Position numbers and translations under genes: made by a program. The notes beneath the pieces are model-generated. The model was given only the letters and a program-made list of their open reading frames with translations. It did not search any database and was not told the DNA's origin. Positions 1 to 10,883 of a stretch of 64,000 nucleotides of DNA are shown one piece after another. The DNA is from Primorskyibacter flagellatus (GTDB taxonomy: Bacteria; Pseudomonadota; Alphaproteobacteria; Rhodobacterales; Rhodobacteraceae): the NCBI RefSeq assembly GCF_014638275.1, contig NZ_BMFJ01000001.1:1228338-1292337 (forward strand), written 5' to 3'. Position 1 is the first letter of the stretch; every line of letters starts with the position of its first letter.

Positions 1-74
1 CACATGGCGCGGGCGGCGGCGCCGATGTTCTCTCCCATCTGGGGACGGACGAGGACGAAGACGGGCTGGGACAT
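1..74 (-). CDS. TrmJ-like tRNA 2'-O-methyltransferase, N-terminus only
   Basis: Only the first 24 codons are inside the window; the gene runs off the left edge. Read on the minus strand from the ATG at 74, the peptide begins MSQPVFVLVRPQMGENIGAA. The segment VRPQMGENIGAAARAM is the hallmark first strand and helix of SPOUT-type tRNA/rRNA methyltransferases of the TrmH/TrmJ group, which methylate ribose 2'-OH groups of the tRNA anticodon loop (TrmJ: position 32). An AGGAGT ribosome-binding site lies a few bases upstream of the ATG. Which member of the family it is cannot be fixed from 24 residues; TrmJ is the best guess. The gene is divergent from the ThiE-like gene at 185. Confidence 0.6.
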   Translation of the reverse strand, partial: MSQPVFVLVRPQMGENIGAAARAM

Positions 75-184
75 GGGGACTCCTTGGTGACGGGATGCTG
101 TTAGCGCCGCCGCACGGTCGGAACAAGCCTTTGCGCGGGCAGGATTTCACAGGTATACGGCGCGGACTTACGGAGATTCACCCC

Positions 185-817
185 ATGGCCCAGCCCGGCG
201 ACGCCCCCGAACAGCCGCAGATCTACCTCGTCTCGCCCGCGGAGTTCGAGCTGAGCCGCTTTCCCGACGATCTGGGCCGCGTGCTGGACGCGGCGGAAAT
301 CGCCTGCGTGCGGCTGGCGCTGGCCACGCGGGACGAGGACGACCTGGCGCGCGCGGCGGATGCCCTGCGCGAGGTCTGTCATGCCCGCGACGTGGCCGTT
401 GTTATCGACCAGCATATCCTACTGGCGGAACGGCACGGGCTGGACGGGGTACATCTGACGGACGGGTCGCGGTCGGTCCGGGCCGCGCGCAAGCAGCTTG
501 GACCGGATGCGATCGTCGGCGCCCATTGCGGCCAGTCTCGTCATGACGGGATGAGCGCGGGAGAAGCCGGGGCGGATTACGTCAGCTTCGGCCCCGTGGG
601 CGAGACGCTGCTGGCCGGGGGCGAACGGGCAGAGTTCGAAACCTTTGAATGGTGGTCGCAGATGATCGAGATCCCCGTCGTGGCCGAGGGCCGACTGACG
701 ACGGAGCTGGTGCGCCAGCTTGGGCCGGTCACCGATTTCTTCGCGATCGGCGAGGAGATCTGGAAGGCCGAGGATCCGTCCGCCGCGCTGAAGGCGCTGA
801 TGGCGGGGCTAGAGTAG
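185..817 (+). CDS. thiamine-phosphate synthase (ThiE/TenI) family protein
   Basis: A 210-aa TIM-barrel protein of the ThiE/TenI family. Family marks are HGLDGVHLTDG (about residue 80), then a segment resembling IVGAHCGQSRHDGMSAGEAG, and YVSFGPVGET, which correspond to the phosphate- and pyrimidine-binding loops of thiamine-phosphate synthase. ThiE joins hydroxymethylpyrimidine diphosphate to thiazole phosphate. The usual GPxFxTxTK stretch is replaced by GPVGETLL, so this could be a divergent ThiE or a TenI-like regulator rather than the main enzyme. I chose ATG 185 because CGGAG precedes it at good spacing and the in-frame sequence upstream (from 95) does not look like protein. The 3' end overlaps the convergent olsA by 9 bases. 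Confidence 0.75.
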   Translation: MAQPGDAPEQPQIYLVSPAEFELSRFPDDLGRVLDAAEIACVRLALATRDEDDLARAADALREVCHARDVAVVIDQHILLAERHGLDGVHLTDGSRSVRAARKQLGPDAIVGAHCGQSRHDGMSAGEAGADYVSFGPVGETLLAGGERAEFETFEWWSQMIEIPVVAEGRLTTELVRQLGPVTDFFAIGEEIWKAEDPSAALKALMAGLE

Positions 818-1639
818 GCGCCGTTCGGGCGGCATTCCCTTTCTCACGGCGTCCTCGCATGCCCTGGCCAGCGCCTTGCGGTCGGGATAGTCGGCGACCC
901 TCAGCGGCGGATGATAGATGACCTCTGCCAAGCCCTGACGCCCGGCGCCAAGCACCTTGACGAGGTGCCAGCCAAAGCTCATCTCGCCCCACCATCCGTA
1001 GTAGGTCGGCTCCTCACCCTCCGGGGCGCGGTAGATGACAGAGACGGGCTGGACGGAGAGCGTGTCGCGCAGCGCGGGGTCGAAAAAAGCGGCAAAGAGC
1101 GTGGTCTTGAAGGGCAGGACATGCATCGCGTCCGTTGACGTACCTTCCGGGAAAAACAACAACTTGTGGCCCAGAGTTAACCTATCGCGAAAGATCTGCT
1201 CCTGAGTCTTCGCCTCGCCCCGTATCCTGTTGATAAATATGGTTCCCGTGGCCCTTGCCAGCCAACCGATACCGAACCAGCCGCGGACCTCGGCCTTGGA
1301 GACGTAATAGATGCGTTTGGCGGTGTGCAGGGTGAAGATGTCGATCCATGACGAATGGTTCGCGACGATGGCACCATGTTCGGGCATGGGGGCGCCGGAG
1401 GTGACGAACCGCATGCCGGAGATCACGAAGAACATGCGGCAGACACCCTGCGTGATATACGGTGTAAGCGGGCGACGCATGCCGTAGATCCAGCGTTCGG
1501 GCTGGCGCAGGATCAGCAGGATGCCGAGCCCCCCGAAGACGATGAGGCCGAAGGGCACCGCGCGCAGCCAGAAGCGGAACCAGGTGGCGGCGGAATGGGG
1601 CGGCTGCGGGGCCTCGGCCTCGTCCGGGTTCCAGGTCAT
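809..1639 (-). CDS. olsA: lyso-ornithine lipid O-acyltransferase (PlsC family)
   Basis: A 276-aa membrane acyltransferase that adds the second fatty acid to lyso-ornithine lipid, giving phosphorus-free ornithine lipid in the membrane. An N-terminal hydrophobic helix (residues about 20-45) is followed by the acyltransferase box NHSSWIDIF (H-x4-D), then INRIRGEAKTQEQIF, then FFPEGTSTDAMHVLPFK, the usual PlsC motifs in the usual order. It is the second gene of an olsB-olsA operon and shares a 4-base ATGA stop/start overlap with olsB, a sign of translational coupling. Ornithine lipids are common in Rhodobacteraceae, often as a response to low phosphate; no Pho box was identified upstream. Distinguishing OlsA from a general 1-acylglycerol-phosphate acyltransferase rests on the OlsB neighbour. 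Confidence 0.85.
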   Translation of the reverse strand: MTWNPDEAEAPQPPHSAATWFRFWLRAVPFGLIVFGGLGILLILRQPERWIYGMRRPLTPYITQGVCRMFFVISGMRFVTSGAPMPEHGAIVANHSSWIDIFTLHTAKRIYYVSKAEVRGWFGIGWLARATGTIFINRIRGEAKTQEQIFRDRLTLGHKLLFFPEGTSTDAMHVLPFKTTLFAAFFDPALRDTLSVQPVSVIYRAPEGEEPTYYGWWGEMSFGWHLVKVLGAGRQGLAEVIYHPPLRVADYPDRKALARACEDAVRKGMPPERRLL

Positions 1640-2430
1640 TTCGGCGCACCGTAGAGCCGCGCCTGCGCCTCGGTCATGCGGGCGGTGTCGAGGATCAGGC
1701 AGACGTCGGTGGTGTTGAAGGCATGGTCGACAAAGGCCCCCTCGCCCACGTAGCCGCCGAGCCGCAGGTAACCCTTGATGAGCGCGGGCACGGCCCGCAT
1801 CGCCGCCGCGCGGTCGATCCGGTCTTCGGGCAGGACATCCGTCGCGCCGAATGTCTCCTGCCGGGAACGGACGCGCAGGTCGGGCGGGGCGAGGTGGCGG
1901 TGATGGAGCAGCGACAGCGGACCCGCAAGCGCCCCGAGATCGGTACCGTGGAAGGAGGCGGTGCCGAAGAGCAGTTCGATCCCCCGCTCCGCCACGTAGT
2001 CCGACAGGGCGGACCAGAGCACGTACATTCCCATCCCGCCGCGCACGTCGGGCGCAAGGCAGGACCGGCCAAGTTCCAGCAGGCGGCGGCCGGACCGGCG
2101 CAGGACGGTGAGGTCGTATTCGTCCTCGGAATAGAACTGGCCGATCCGGGCCGCGCCGTCCTCTGTCAGCAGGCGGTAGACGCCGACGACCTGATCGCGG
2201 ATGGTGTCGCCCCGGTCCTCGTCCAGCAGGAGAAGGTGGTCGAAATAAGGGTCGAAACGGTCCCGTTCCAGCTGTGCGGCGTGGTCCACCATGGGCCCGT
2301 CGCTGCCCAGTTCCTGCACGAAGACCCGGTAACGCAGGTGCTGCGCGGCCTCGACCTCCTCCGCGCTGCGGGCAAGCCGGGTTGAGAAGCCGGGATCGGG
2401 TCTTGGCATCGGGATCCGCCTGCTGGTCAT
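1636..2430 (-). CDS. olsB: L-ornithine N-alpha-acyltransferase (GNAT-like)
   Basis: A 264-aa GNAT-fold acyltransferase that transfers a 3-hydroxyacyl group from acyl-ACP to the alpha-amino group of ornithine, the first step of ornithine-lipid synthesis. Characteristic pieces are AAQHLRYRVFVQELG near the N-terminus, the conserved DxFDPYFDHLLLLD stretch, VGVYRLL, LELGRSCLAPDVRGG (acyl-CoA/ACP binding region) and the late PALIKGYLRLGG block typical of OlsB and the related hemolysin-like acyltransferases. It is followed by olsA with a 4-base overlap. ATG codons at residues 1 and 8 are both possible starts. The intergenic region upstream (2431-2537) holds no other gene. Confidence 0.88.
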   Translation of the reverse strand: MTSRRIPMPRPDPGFSTRLARSAEEVEAAQHLRYRVFVQELGSDGPMVDHAAQLERDRFDPYFDHLLLLDEDRGDTIRDQVVGVYRLLTEDGAARIGQFYSEDEYDLTVLRRSGRRLLELGRSCLAPDVRGGMGMYVLWSALSDYVAERGIELLFGTASFHGTDLGALAGPLSLLHHRHLAPPDLRVRSRQETFGATDVLPEDRIDRAAAMRAVPALIKGYLRLGGYVGEGAFVDHAFNTTDVCLILDTARMTEAQARLYGAPK

Positions 2431-2537
2431 GGTGGCGGAGGTTTACGGACCGGCGCGGCCAAGCGCAATCCCCCGACATTTTCAGAATTTGTTAACCTTT
2501 ATGAAAGGTTCTCGCGATCATACTGCGCGCGGGGCCG

Positions 2538-2723
2538 TCAGGGCCGGGAAAACTGGGGGATCAGGGCTATGCGGCTGCTGTCGATGACAACCTTGCCCGC
2601 ATCGGGGAAGTTGACGGTCACGCGGCCGTCGATGTTGGACTGCACCTGTCCGACGCCCCAGTCGGGCTGGGCGGGATGTGTAACCAGCATGCCGGGTTCG
2701 AGGATCGCGTTCAGGTCATCCAT
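2538..2723 (-). CDS. DUF3553 small protein
   Basis: A 61-aa protein with the shape of DUF3553: PGMLVTHPAQPDWGVGQVQS followed by DGRVTVNFPDAGKVVIDSS. The WGxGxVQ and VxVxFxxAGKxxI pattern is an SH3-like small beta-barrel also found at the C-terminus of some UvrD-type helicases. Free-standing copies are frequent in Rhodobacteraceae next to chpT-like genes. Function is unknown; a DNA- or protein-contact domain is possible by analogy only. It is divergent from chpT, the two starts being only about 35 bases apart, so they probably share a compact promoter region. Confidence 0.8.
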   Translation of the reverse strand: MDDLNAILEPGMLVTHPAQPDWGVGQVQSNIDGRVTVNFPDAGKVVIDSSRIALIPQFSRP

Positions 2724-2758
2724 CGCGGTGCTGTCCCGTGGTGAGGAAAGGGGCGGGC

Positions 2759-3364
2759 ATGGCTGACGATACCGGATTGCTGGGTGCGCTGATAGGGTCG
2801 CGCATCTGTCACGACCTGATTTCGCCCGTCGGGGCGATCCAGAACGGGATCGAGCTTCTGACGCTTGAGGGGCGCGGCGGGCCCGAACTGGCGCTGATCG
2901 AGGAGAGCGTCGCCAATGCCTCTGCCCGGATCCGGTTCATGCGGGTGGCTTTCGGGCGGGCCGCGGCCGGGCAGAGCATCGGGCGGAGGGAGATCGTCGG
3001 CATACTCGACGACCTCGCCCGGGGCGGGCGCATCCGCTACGACTGGACCACGCGGGACGATTGCGACAGGGCGGCGGTGCAGGAGATTTTCCTTGCCGCG
3101 ATGTGCCTTGAATCGGCGATGCCGCGCGGCGGCCGTATCTCCATCGCGCGGGACAACGGCAACTGGGCGGTCAGCGCGGATACCGACCTTTCGCGGCCCG
3201 ATCCCGCGCTCTGGCAGATGCTGAAGGGTGAACGCAGGCCGGCAGAAACGGTCCAGCCCGCACATGTTCAGTTCCTGCTGCTGTCCATGCTGCTTGAGGC
3301 GCGTGGCGCGGCGGCAGAGGTGACGGAGGGTGACGGGACCGTCACCCTCGCCTTCCATGCCTGA
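2759..3364 (+). CDS. chpT: histidine phosphotransferase ChpT
   Basis: A 201-aa histidine phosphotransferase that passes phosphate from CckA to CtrA (and CpdR) in the alphaproteobacterial cell-cycle phosphorelay; in Rhodobacteraceae this relay controls motility, gene-transfer agents and quorum-linked traits. The phospho-acceptor is His18 in the motif GSRICHDLISPVGAIQNGIE, and the C-terminal half is the degenerate ATPase-like fold of this family (MPRGGRISI, VQFLLLSMLLEARGA). ATG 2759 is chosen over an in-frame ATG at 2738 because the family begins shortly before the helix with SRICHDL and a purine-rich GGAAAGGGG precedes it. The last codons contain a perfect 10-bp inverted repeat, listed separately. 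Confidence 0.9.
   Translation: MADDTGLLGALIGSRICHDLISPVGAIQNGIELLTLEGRGGPELALIEESVANASARIRFMRVAFGRAAAGQSIGRREIVGILDDLARGGRIRYDWTTRDDCDRAAVQEIFLAAMCLESAMPRGGRISIARDNGNWAVSADTDLSRPDPALWQMLKGERRPAETVQPAHVQFLLLSMLLEARGAAAEVTEGDGTVTLAFHA
3327..3348. terminator. hairpin at the chpT/proA convergent junction
   Basis: AGGGTGACGG is followed after two bases by its exact complement CCGTCACCCT. It lies in the last codons of chpT, 20 bases before the end of the convergent proA. No T-run follows, so it may act as a bidirectional transcription barrier or be chance in GC-rich sequence. Confidence 0.35.
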
Positions 3365-3368
3365 GGTA

Positions 3369-4634
<1,266 letters not shown>

Positions 4635-4695
4635 GGCGATGCTCCTTTGAGCGTTGCGCGGGTTGTAGGACGCGCCGGCCCTTCGCGCAACAGAA

Positions 4696-4721
4696 AGGCC
4701 CGCACGGTTCTGTGCGGGCCT
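4696..4721 (-). terminator. probable intrinsic terminator after the 34-aa ORF
   Basis: A perfect 10-bp stem (AGGCCCGCAC / GTGCGGGCCT) with a 6-base loop. On the minus strand the hairpin is followed by TTCTGTT, a modest T-rich tract. It sits between the small reading frame at 4744-4848 and proA, suggesting the small gene is a separate transcript. Confidence 0.55.
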
Positions 4722-4743
4722 GCGGAGGTTTCGGTCCTGCGCG

Positions 4744-4848
4744 TCAGGTCTTGCGACACCTCAGCAGGCCAAAGGCTCCGGGTCCCGCCAGCAGGGCTGG
4801 CAGGGTGGCCGGGAGCGGGCGCGCCATCAGGGGTGTCACAGTGTGCAT
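4744..4848 (-). CDS. orphan VPLPA-CTERM-like sorting-tail peptide (34 aa)
   Basis: Too short for ordinary gene calling. From ATG 4848, preceded by GGAAGGA, the frame encodes [20 protein letters not shown] followed by [14 protein letters not shown] and a stop. This has the three parts of an exosortase/rhombosortase-style C-terminal sorting signal, closest to the VPLPA-CTERM class seen in Rhodobacteraceae: a PLPA motif, a hydrophobic helix of about 15 residues, and a short basic end (RCRK). There is no mature protein in front of the tail. It could be the surviving end of a decayed surface protein, or a true micro-protein inserted in the inner membrane. The ATG at 4860 is an alternative start. 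The terminator-like hairpin directly downstream favours it being expressed. Confidence 0.45.
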   Translation of the reverse strand: MHTVTPLMARPLPATLPALLAGPGAFGLLRCRKT

Positions 4849-4926
4849 GAATCCTTCCATGTTCCGGGCGGACGATAGCAGGGATAGCGGCGAACGCAAA
4901 CGGCCGGGTTGAGGGGGAGACGGCCC

Positions 4927-7130
<2,204 letters not shown>

Positions 7131-7682
7131 TCAATTCAGTTTGCGGATGTAGGTCCAGGTCGCGACCTTGGCGTTGCGCGCGACAGAGAAGCTTTCGGCG
7201 TCGCCGACATAGGCGAAACCGGCGTTGGTCAGAACCCGCGCGGAGGCCGGGTTGTCCTGGAACACCGATCCGAAGATCGTGTCGTTGTTCAGCGGGTTGG
7301 CCCCGACAAGCGCCTGCACGGCAGCCGATGCGACTCCCGTGTTCCACCAGGCGGGTGCCACCCAGTAGCCGATTTCGGACTGCGACTTGCCGCCCGCTGC
7401 GCTGTCCATCCGCTTGAGACTGATGACGCCCTTCAGTTCCGCCCCGCCTGCCGGGGTGCCGTCGATCACCCAGACCGCTTCGTCCACAGAAGAGGTCATG
7501 GCGCGGGTGACGAAGGATTCCGTTGTACCTGGCGGCAGCGGATGCGGGATCGAGGTCGTCATGCGCGCGACCCGTTCGTCAGAGCCGTAGAGTTCGATCA
7601 GCCCCGCGTCGGACTTCCGCAGGGGGCGAAGGATCAGATCCTCGCCCGGGATTTCGGGGGCCTTGTTCAATACGTCGTTCAT
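7131..7682 (-). CDS. GNAT N-acetyltransferase (RimJ/RimL type)
   Basis: A 183-aa GNAT acetyltransferase. It has the opening LILRPLRKSDAGLIELYGSD, the central strand GVISLKRMDS, the IGYWVAPAWWNTGVASAAVQ region where RimJ/RimL-type enzymes bind acetyl-CoA, and the late NPASARVLTNAGFAYVGD. The substrate cannot be told from sequence; relatives modify ribosomal protein N-termini or small amines. It lies between rpmA and obgE on the same strand, an arrangement conserved in Rhodobacteraceae that may reflect a role near the ribosome. Immediately upstream is the probable rpmA terminator, so read-through or a separate promoter supplies expression. Confidence 0.85.
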   Translation of the reverse strand: MNDVLNKAPEIPGEDLILRPLRKSDAGLIELYGSDERVARMTTSIPHPLPPGTTESFVTRAMTSSVDEAVWVIDGTPAGGAELKGVISLKRMDSAAGGKSQSEIGYWVAPAWWNTGVASAAVQALVGANPLNNDTIFGSVFQDNPASARVLTNAGFAYVGDAESFSVARNAKVATWTYIRKLN

Positions 7683-7723
7683 GGCGGCTTTCTCCTCCGG
7701 GACCTGGGTCCCGTAACGTCAAA

Positions 7724-7749
7724 GGGGACCGGCGGTAGTGCCGATCCCC
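7724..7749 (-). terminator. rpmA intrinsic terminator
   Basis: On the minus strand GGGGATCGGC pairs with GCCGGTCCCC (one G-U pair) around a 6-base loop, followed by TTTGACG. It lies 29 bases after the rpmA stop. Confidence 0.6.
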
Positions 7750-7777
7750 CTGATGTCTCATCAGCCTTAAGGTCGGC

Positions 7778-8047
7778 TTACTCGGCGGCCTCCGCCGCTG
7801 GCAGGACCGAAATGAAGGTACGGCCCTTGAGGCCCTTGTGGAATTTCACATGGCCTTCGACGGTTGCGAAAATGGTGTGGTCCTTGCCCAGGCCCACGCC
7901 TTCGCCCGGCCACCACTTCGTGCCGCGCTGGCGGACGAGGATGTTTCCGGGGATGACAGCTTCGCCGCCGTATTTCTTGACGCCGAGACGGCGACCGATG
8001 GAGTCGCGACCGTTGCGGGATGAACCGCCAGCTTTTTTATGTGCCAT
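7778..8047 (-). CDS. rpmA: 50S ribosomal protein L27
   Basis: An 89-aa L27. The N-terminus [20 protein letters not shown] reaches towards the peptidyl-transferase centre and is almost invariant; [20 protein letters not shown] and the later [16 protein letters not shown] are also standard. There is no N-terminal leader of the Firmicute type. It follows rplU by 12 bases in the usual rplU-rpmA operon. Confidence 0.97.
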   Translation of the reverse strand: MAHKKAGGSSRNGRDSIGRRLGVKKYGGEAVIPGNILVRQRGTKWWPGEGVGLGKDHTIFATVEGHVKFHKGLKGRTFISVLPAAEAAE

Positions 8048-8059
8048 ATCGTGGTCTCC

Positions 8060-8689
8060 TTACGCTTTCGCCAGCTCGGCGGCCTGCTCGATCCACTCCG
8101 GCTTGACCTTGACGGCGTCAAAGGTCTCCGGGTCGATCGCGGCAAGCTGCGCGAAGGTGGTGATGCCGGCTTCGTTGAACTTTTTCTGCGCGGCGGGGCC
8201 GACGCCGGTGATATGGGTCAGATCGTCGGCAGAGGCGGCGTTGGCTTCGGCTTTCGGCGCGGCCTTGGCTTCGGCCGGGGCCGCCTTGGCTTCGGCCTTG
8301 GGCGCGGCTTTCGGAGCCGAGGCACCGGTGACGGAGCCTGCGCCGATCGCGGCCTTGATGCCCGACTTGCCCGCGCCCTGCGCGAGGATGTCGGTCACGC
8401 GCAGCAGGGTCAGCTGCTGGCGGTGGCCCTTGGTGCGCTGCGAGGAATGCTTCCGGCGGCGCTTGACGTAGTGGATGACCTTGTCACCCTTGATCTGATC
8501 CACGACCTCGGCCTGCACGGCGGCATCGTCCACCAGGGGTGCGCCGACGACGACGGAGTCACCGCCAACCATCAGGATATCGTTGAACTGGACTTTTTCA
8601 CCGGCATCGGCTGCCAGCTTTTCCACGCGGAGCATATCGCCGGATTTCACGCGATACTGCTTCCCGCCGGTCTTGAGGACCGCAAACAT
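8060..8689 (-). CDS. rplU: 50S ribosomal protein L21 with C-terminal HhH extension
   Basis: A 209-aa protein, about twice the usual length of L21. Residues 1-103 are ordinary L21: MFAVLKTGGKQYRVKSGDML, GAPLVDDAAVQAEVVDQIKG and YVKRRRKHSSQRTKGHRQQL. Then comes an Ala/Lys/Glu-rich linker (about 120-165, repeats of PKAEAKAAPAEAKA type) and a C-terminal helix-hairpin-helix module, DLTHITGVGPAAQKKFNEAG followed by ITTFAQLAAIDPE. The HhH part resembles the domain seen in other Rhodobacteraceae L21 proteins and in NADH-dehydrogenase-linked HhH proteins. The extension likely projects from the ribosome surface; its role is not known. First gene of the rplU-rpmA operon; the leader region 8690-8877 has no gene. 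Confidence 0.95.
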   Translation of the reverse strand: MFAVLKTGGKQYRVKSGDMLRVEKLAADAGEKVQFNDILMVGGDSVVVGAPLVDDAAVQAEVVDQIKGDKVIHYVKRRRKHSSQRTKGHRQQLTLLRVTDILAQGAGKSGIKAAIGAGSVTGASAPKAAPKAEAKAAPAEAKAAPKAEANAASADDLTHITGVGPAAQKKFNEAGITTFAQLAAIDPETFDAVKVKPEWIEQAAELAKA

Positions 8690-8877
8690 GAGCGTCTTCC
8701 TTTTCTGCCGCGTCGTGAGGCCCCCGTTTCCGGGCGTTCAGGGGTTTCCCCGCCTGTAAACAGCGCGCCCTTCGAAGGGGCGAATTGAACATGGTCCCCG
8801 CAAACCGAATGCCTGCCGGGATGCGGGCAGATACGCAGGATTCCCCTGCAAGTCAAGGGGCGGGGGTTTCCCGGACC

Positions 8878-9726
8878 CTACAAATCCTGTCCGGCCATCT
8901 GCTGCGCAACGGCAAGGCCGAGGGCGTGGTACTGCTGTTCATACATCTCTCCGAACCCGGCAAACAGCGCGCGGTTCAGGCGCTGGCCCTGTTCGGTCCG
9001 GGAAAAGTCGAGATAGCTTTGCAGATCATCGTCGCTCAGCGGTTCGTAGGCGGTCGTCAGGTAGGCCTGAAGCCAGAGTTCGGTATCGGCGCGGCTGCTT
9101 TCGGATTCGGTCCAGACCTGATCCAGAACCTCGGCCTCCGTCATGGCAAAGCTGTCGGATCGGGACAGGCCGGTCAGGAAGGCGAAGTTGGTGTTCATCG
9201 CGCCCGAGGTGTTGAAGTCGACAAGGTCGTTGGCGTCGATGAAGCGGTCGATCAGGGCCGCGCGATCCTCCGGCACGTCGCCGCTGAGCACGAGATCGCG
9301 GGCGGCGTCCTCCACCTGGCGGTCGAGAAAGGACCGGCGGGCGGTCATCTCGAACGAGATGATGCGGTGGCCGAGATCGCTTTCGAAGAAGGCGAGAATC
9401 GGCGCGGCATCGGCCCCGGAGAGATCCTCGGCAAACGCAGTGCGCATGGTCTGATCCATCGCTTCGGGATCGTAGATACGCTCAACCGCCTGGTCCCATC
9501 CCCCGCCGTCGCGACCCGCGAGGTAGTCGCGCGCGATCTCGTCGGAAAGCGCCCGGCCCTCTTCCCGCATGATGTCCAGCGCCTCCGTCAGGTCGAGCGC
9601 CTGCCAGATGCGGTCCACCTGTTCGGCGGGCATCGGGACAGAGACGGGCGGGCGCGTCCCCTGCCCCAGCACCGGCGCGGCGGTCAGGGCAAGCGCAACG
9701 GCGGTGACGAAGGGCTTGAGCATCAC
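8878..9726 (-). CDS. DUF2059 exported protein (second copy)
   Basis: A 282-aa protein with a cleavable signal peptide (KPFVTAVALALTAAPVLGQG) and a mostly alpha-helical body of DUF2059 type, including TAFAEDLSGADAAPILAFFE with SDLGHRI and a late DLQSYLDFSRTEQGQRLNRA. The DUF2059 hallmark, a short helical repeat in which the protein ends its cycle with F(Y)xSxxGxR/K, appears twice, so two DUF2059 units are probable. It is a likely periplasmic protein of unknown function. It overlaps the upstream paralogue by 4 bases, so the pair is co-translated. Confidence 0.75.
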   Translation of the reverse strand: MMLKPFVTAVALALTAAPVLGQGTRPPVSVPMPAEQVDRIWQALDLTEALDIMREEGRALSDEIARDYLAGRDGGGWDQAVERIYDPEAMDQTMRTAFAEDLSGADAAPILAFFESDLGHRIISFEMTARRSFLDRQVEDAARDLVLSGDVPEDRAALIDRFIDANDLVDFNTSGAMNTNFAFLTGLSRSDSFAMTEAEVLDQVWTESESSRADTELWLQAYLTTAYEPLSDDDLQSYLDFSRTEQGQRLNRALFAGFGEMYEQQYHALGLAVAQQMAGQDL

Positions 9727-10556
9727 AGTTCCTGGCCCGGGTTCAGTTCGGCCAGACGCTCCGCGACCTCCTCGAACCGTCCGGCCATGATCTCATACTG
9801 CACGGCGTTCATCAGTTCGTAGACCTCCTGCATCAGCGGCGCCTCCAGAGCCTCGGAATAGGCGACCAGTTCCTCGTCTGAAAAGTCCCGGTAGGTCGCG
9901 GCGGAGGACGCGAGCCCGGACAGGCGCATGGATTTCTTGGTCTCCTCGGCAGCCTCGGCCTGGGCGGCGCGCAGGCCTTCCTCGTCCACCCGCAGGCGGA
10001 TCACACCGGCGTGCTGCGCGGCCATGAGGAAGCGGATTTCCAGTTCGTTGGCGGATCGCAGGCTCTGATCCTCGGACCCGATGGCATCCATCATGCGCTG
10101 CAGGATCTCGACCCGCTCCGGGTCGCTGTCCTGAAGCTCCGCCAGCAGCCGCCCGCCCTCGCCCCGCTTGTCGGTGCGGTCGCGCATGTGGCTGGCGTTC
10201 TCGGCCTCCACCAGACGCTGGCCAAGGTCGGAGGCATAGAAATCCGCCGCATGCGCGAGGGCCTCGTCGCTGAGCGTGGCGGCGAGGATCTCCACTGCGT
10301 CCGCCTGCATCTCCTGCACGTCGAAGACATCCCGGCTCATCAGCGTCCAGGAGGCGCCGAAGTCCTTCGCGTCGAGCCCGAGCATGCGCGGCGCGTCCTC
10401 AGCCGAAAGCTTGATGCTTTCCAGCGCGACATCAAAGCCGGTCACCTTCAGGAAGGCGGTCAGCTTGTCGCGGTCGGCGCCCGCGGCCTGTGTGACCGTC
10501 AGAAGCAGCGCGACCAGCGTCGCGGCGAGCGGTTGGAGAAGGGTCGGAAGTCGCAT
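9723..10556 (-). CDS. DUF2059 exported protein (first copy)
   Basis: A 277-aa paralogue of the downstream gene: a signal peptide (MRLPTLLQPLAATLVALLLT, cleavage probably after QAAGA), then the DUF2059 pattern ALAHAADFYASDLGQRLVEA and a C-terminal second unit DFSDEELVAYSEALEAPLMQ. ATG 10556 is chosen because it starts directly at the signal peptide; a longer frame from 10667 has no supporting features. Function is unknown. The two-gene arrangement with ATGA overlap suggests a hetero-oligomer or a shared periplasmic role. The gene starts 138 bases from tRNA-Ser on the opposite strand. Confidence 0.75.
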   Translation of the reverse strand: MRLPTLLQPLAATLVALLLTVTQAAGADRDKLTAFLKVTGFDVALESIKLSAEDAPRMLGLDAKDFGASWTLMSRDVFDVQEMQADAVEILAATLSDEALAHAADFYASDLGQRLVEAENASHMRDRTDKRGEGGRLLAELQDSDPERVEILQRMMDAIGSEDQSLRSANELEIRFLMAAQHAGVIRLRVDEEGLRAAQAEAAEETKKSMRLSGLASSAATYRDFSDEELVAYSEALEAPLMQEVYELMNAVQYEIMAGRFEEVAERLAELNPGQEL

Positions 10557-10694
10557 ATTGGCAGGCACCTCTGGCTCATGCGTGGTCTGTTTGACATGTG
10601 GGGCTTGAGCTAGGTCTATTCCACATCCGAGCAATGCAAAAGGCCTCTTGCGCGGGCTGGCGATCACGTTTAGACGGACCTCCCAGACCCCCGC

Positions 10695-10784
10695 GGAGAG
10701 GTGCCGGAGTGGTCGAACGGGGCGGTCTCGAAAACCGTTGAGCCTTTACGGGTTCCCAGGGTTCGAATCCCTGTCTCTCCGCCA
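10695..10784 (+). tRNA. tRNA-Ser (anticodon CGA)
   Basis: A 90-nt class II tRNA including an encoded CCA. The acceptor stem GGAGAGG pairs with TCTCTCC (one G-U pair), discriminator G, CCA at 10782-10784. The anticodon stem-loop reads CGGT-CTCGAAA-ACCG, giving anticodon CGA for UCG codons. A long variable arm (TTGAGCCTTTACGGGTTCCC) is typical of tRNA-Ser, and the T-arm is CCAGGGTTCGAATCCCTG. Its 3' end is the integration target of the adjacent island; the T-loop-to-CCA part was supplied by the element at insertion and still gives an intact tRNA. Confidence 0.97.
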
Positions 10785-10785
10785 C
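10762..10785 (+). repeat. attL, 24-bp direct repeat at the tRNA-Ser 3' end
   Basis: The 24 bases from the T-loop through CCA plus one C (starting TTCGAATCCCTGTCTCTCC) recur exactly at 34745-34768. Integration at the T-loop/3' end of a tRNA is the classic pattern for tyrosine integrases, and one lies beside the second copy. Confidence 0.9.
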
Positions 10786-10860
10786 TTTCACCCCTGCGGG
10801 TGATGGCAAGATCCTGAAAAGTAAAAACTTTAAGAGCAACACCCCTCCTTGGGGCGAAAT

Positions 10861-10883
10861 TTTGCTCCACATTTTGCTACACA
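10861..10883 (+). repeat. left internal 23-bp direct repeat (candidate integrase arm site)
   Basis: TTTGCTCCACATTTTGCTAC plus ACA, itself a tandem pair of TTTGCTMCACA units. An exact copy lies at 34645-34667. The left copy begins 75 bases inside attL and the right copy ends 77 bases inside attR, in the same orientation. Such paired sites fit arm-type binding sites of the integrase or its directionality factor. Confidence 0.6.
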
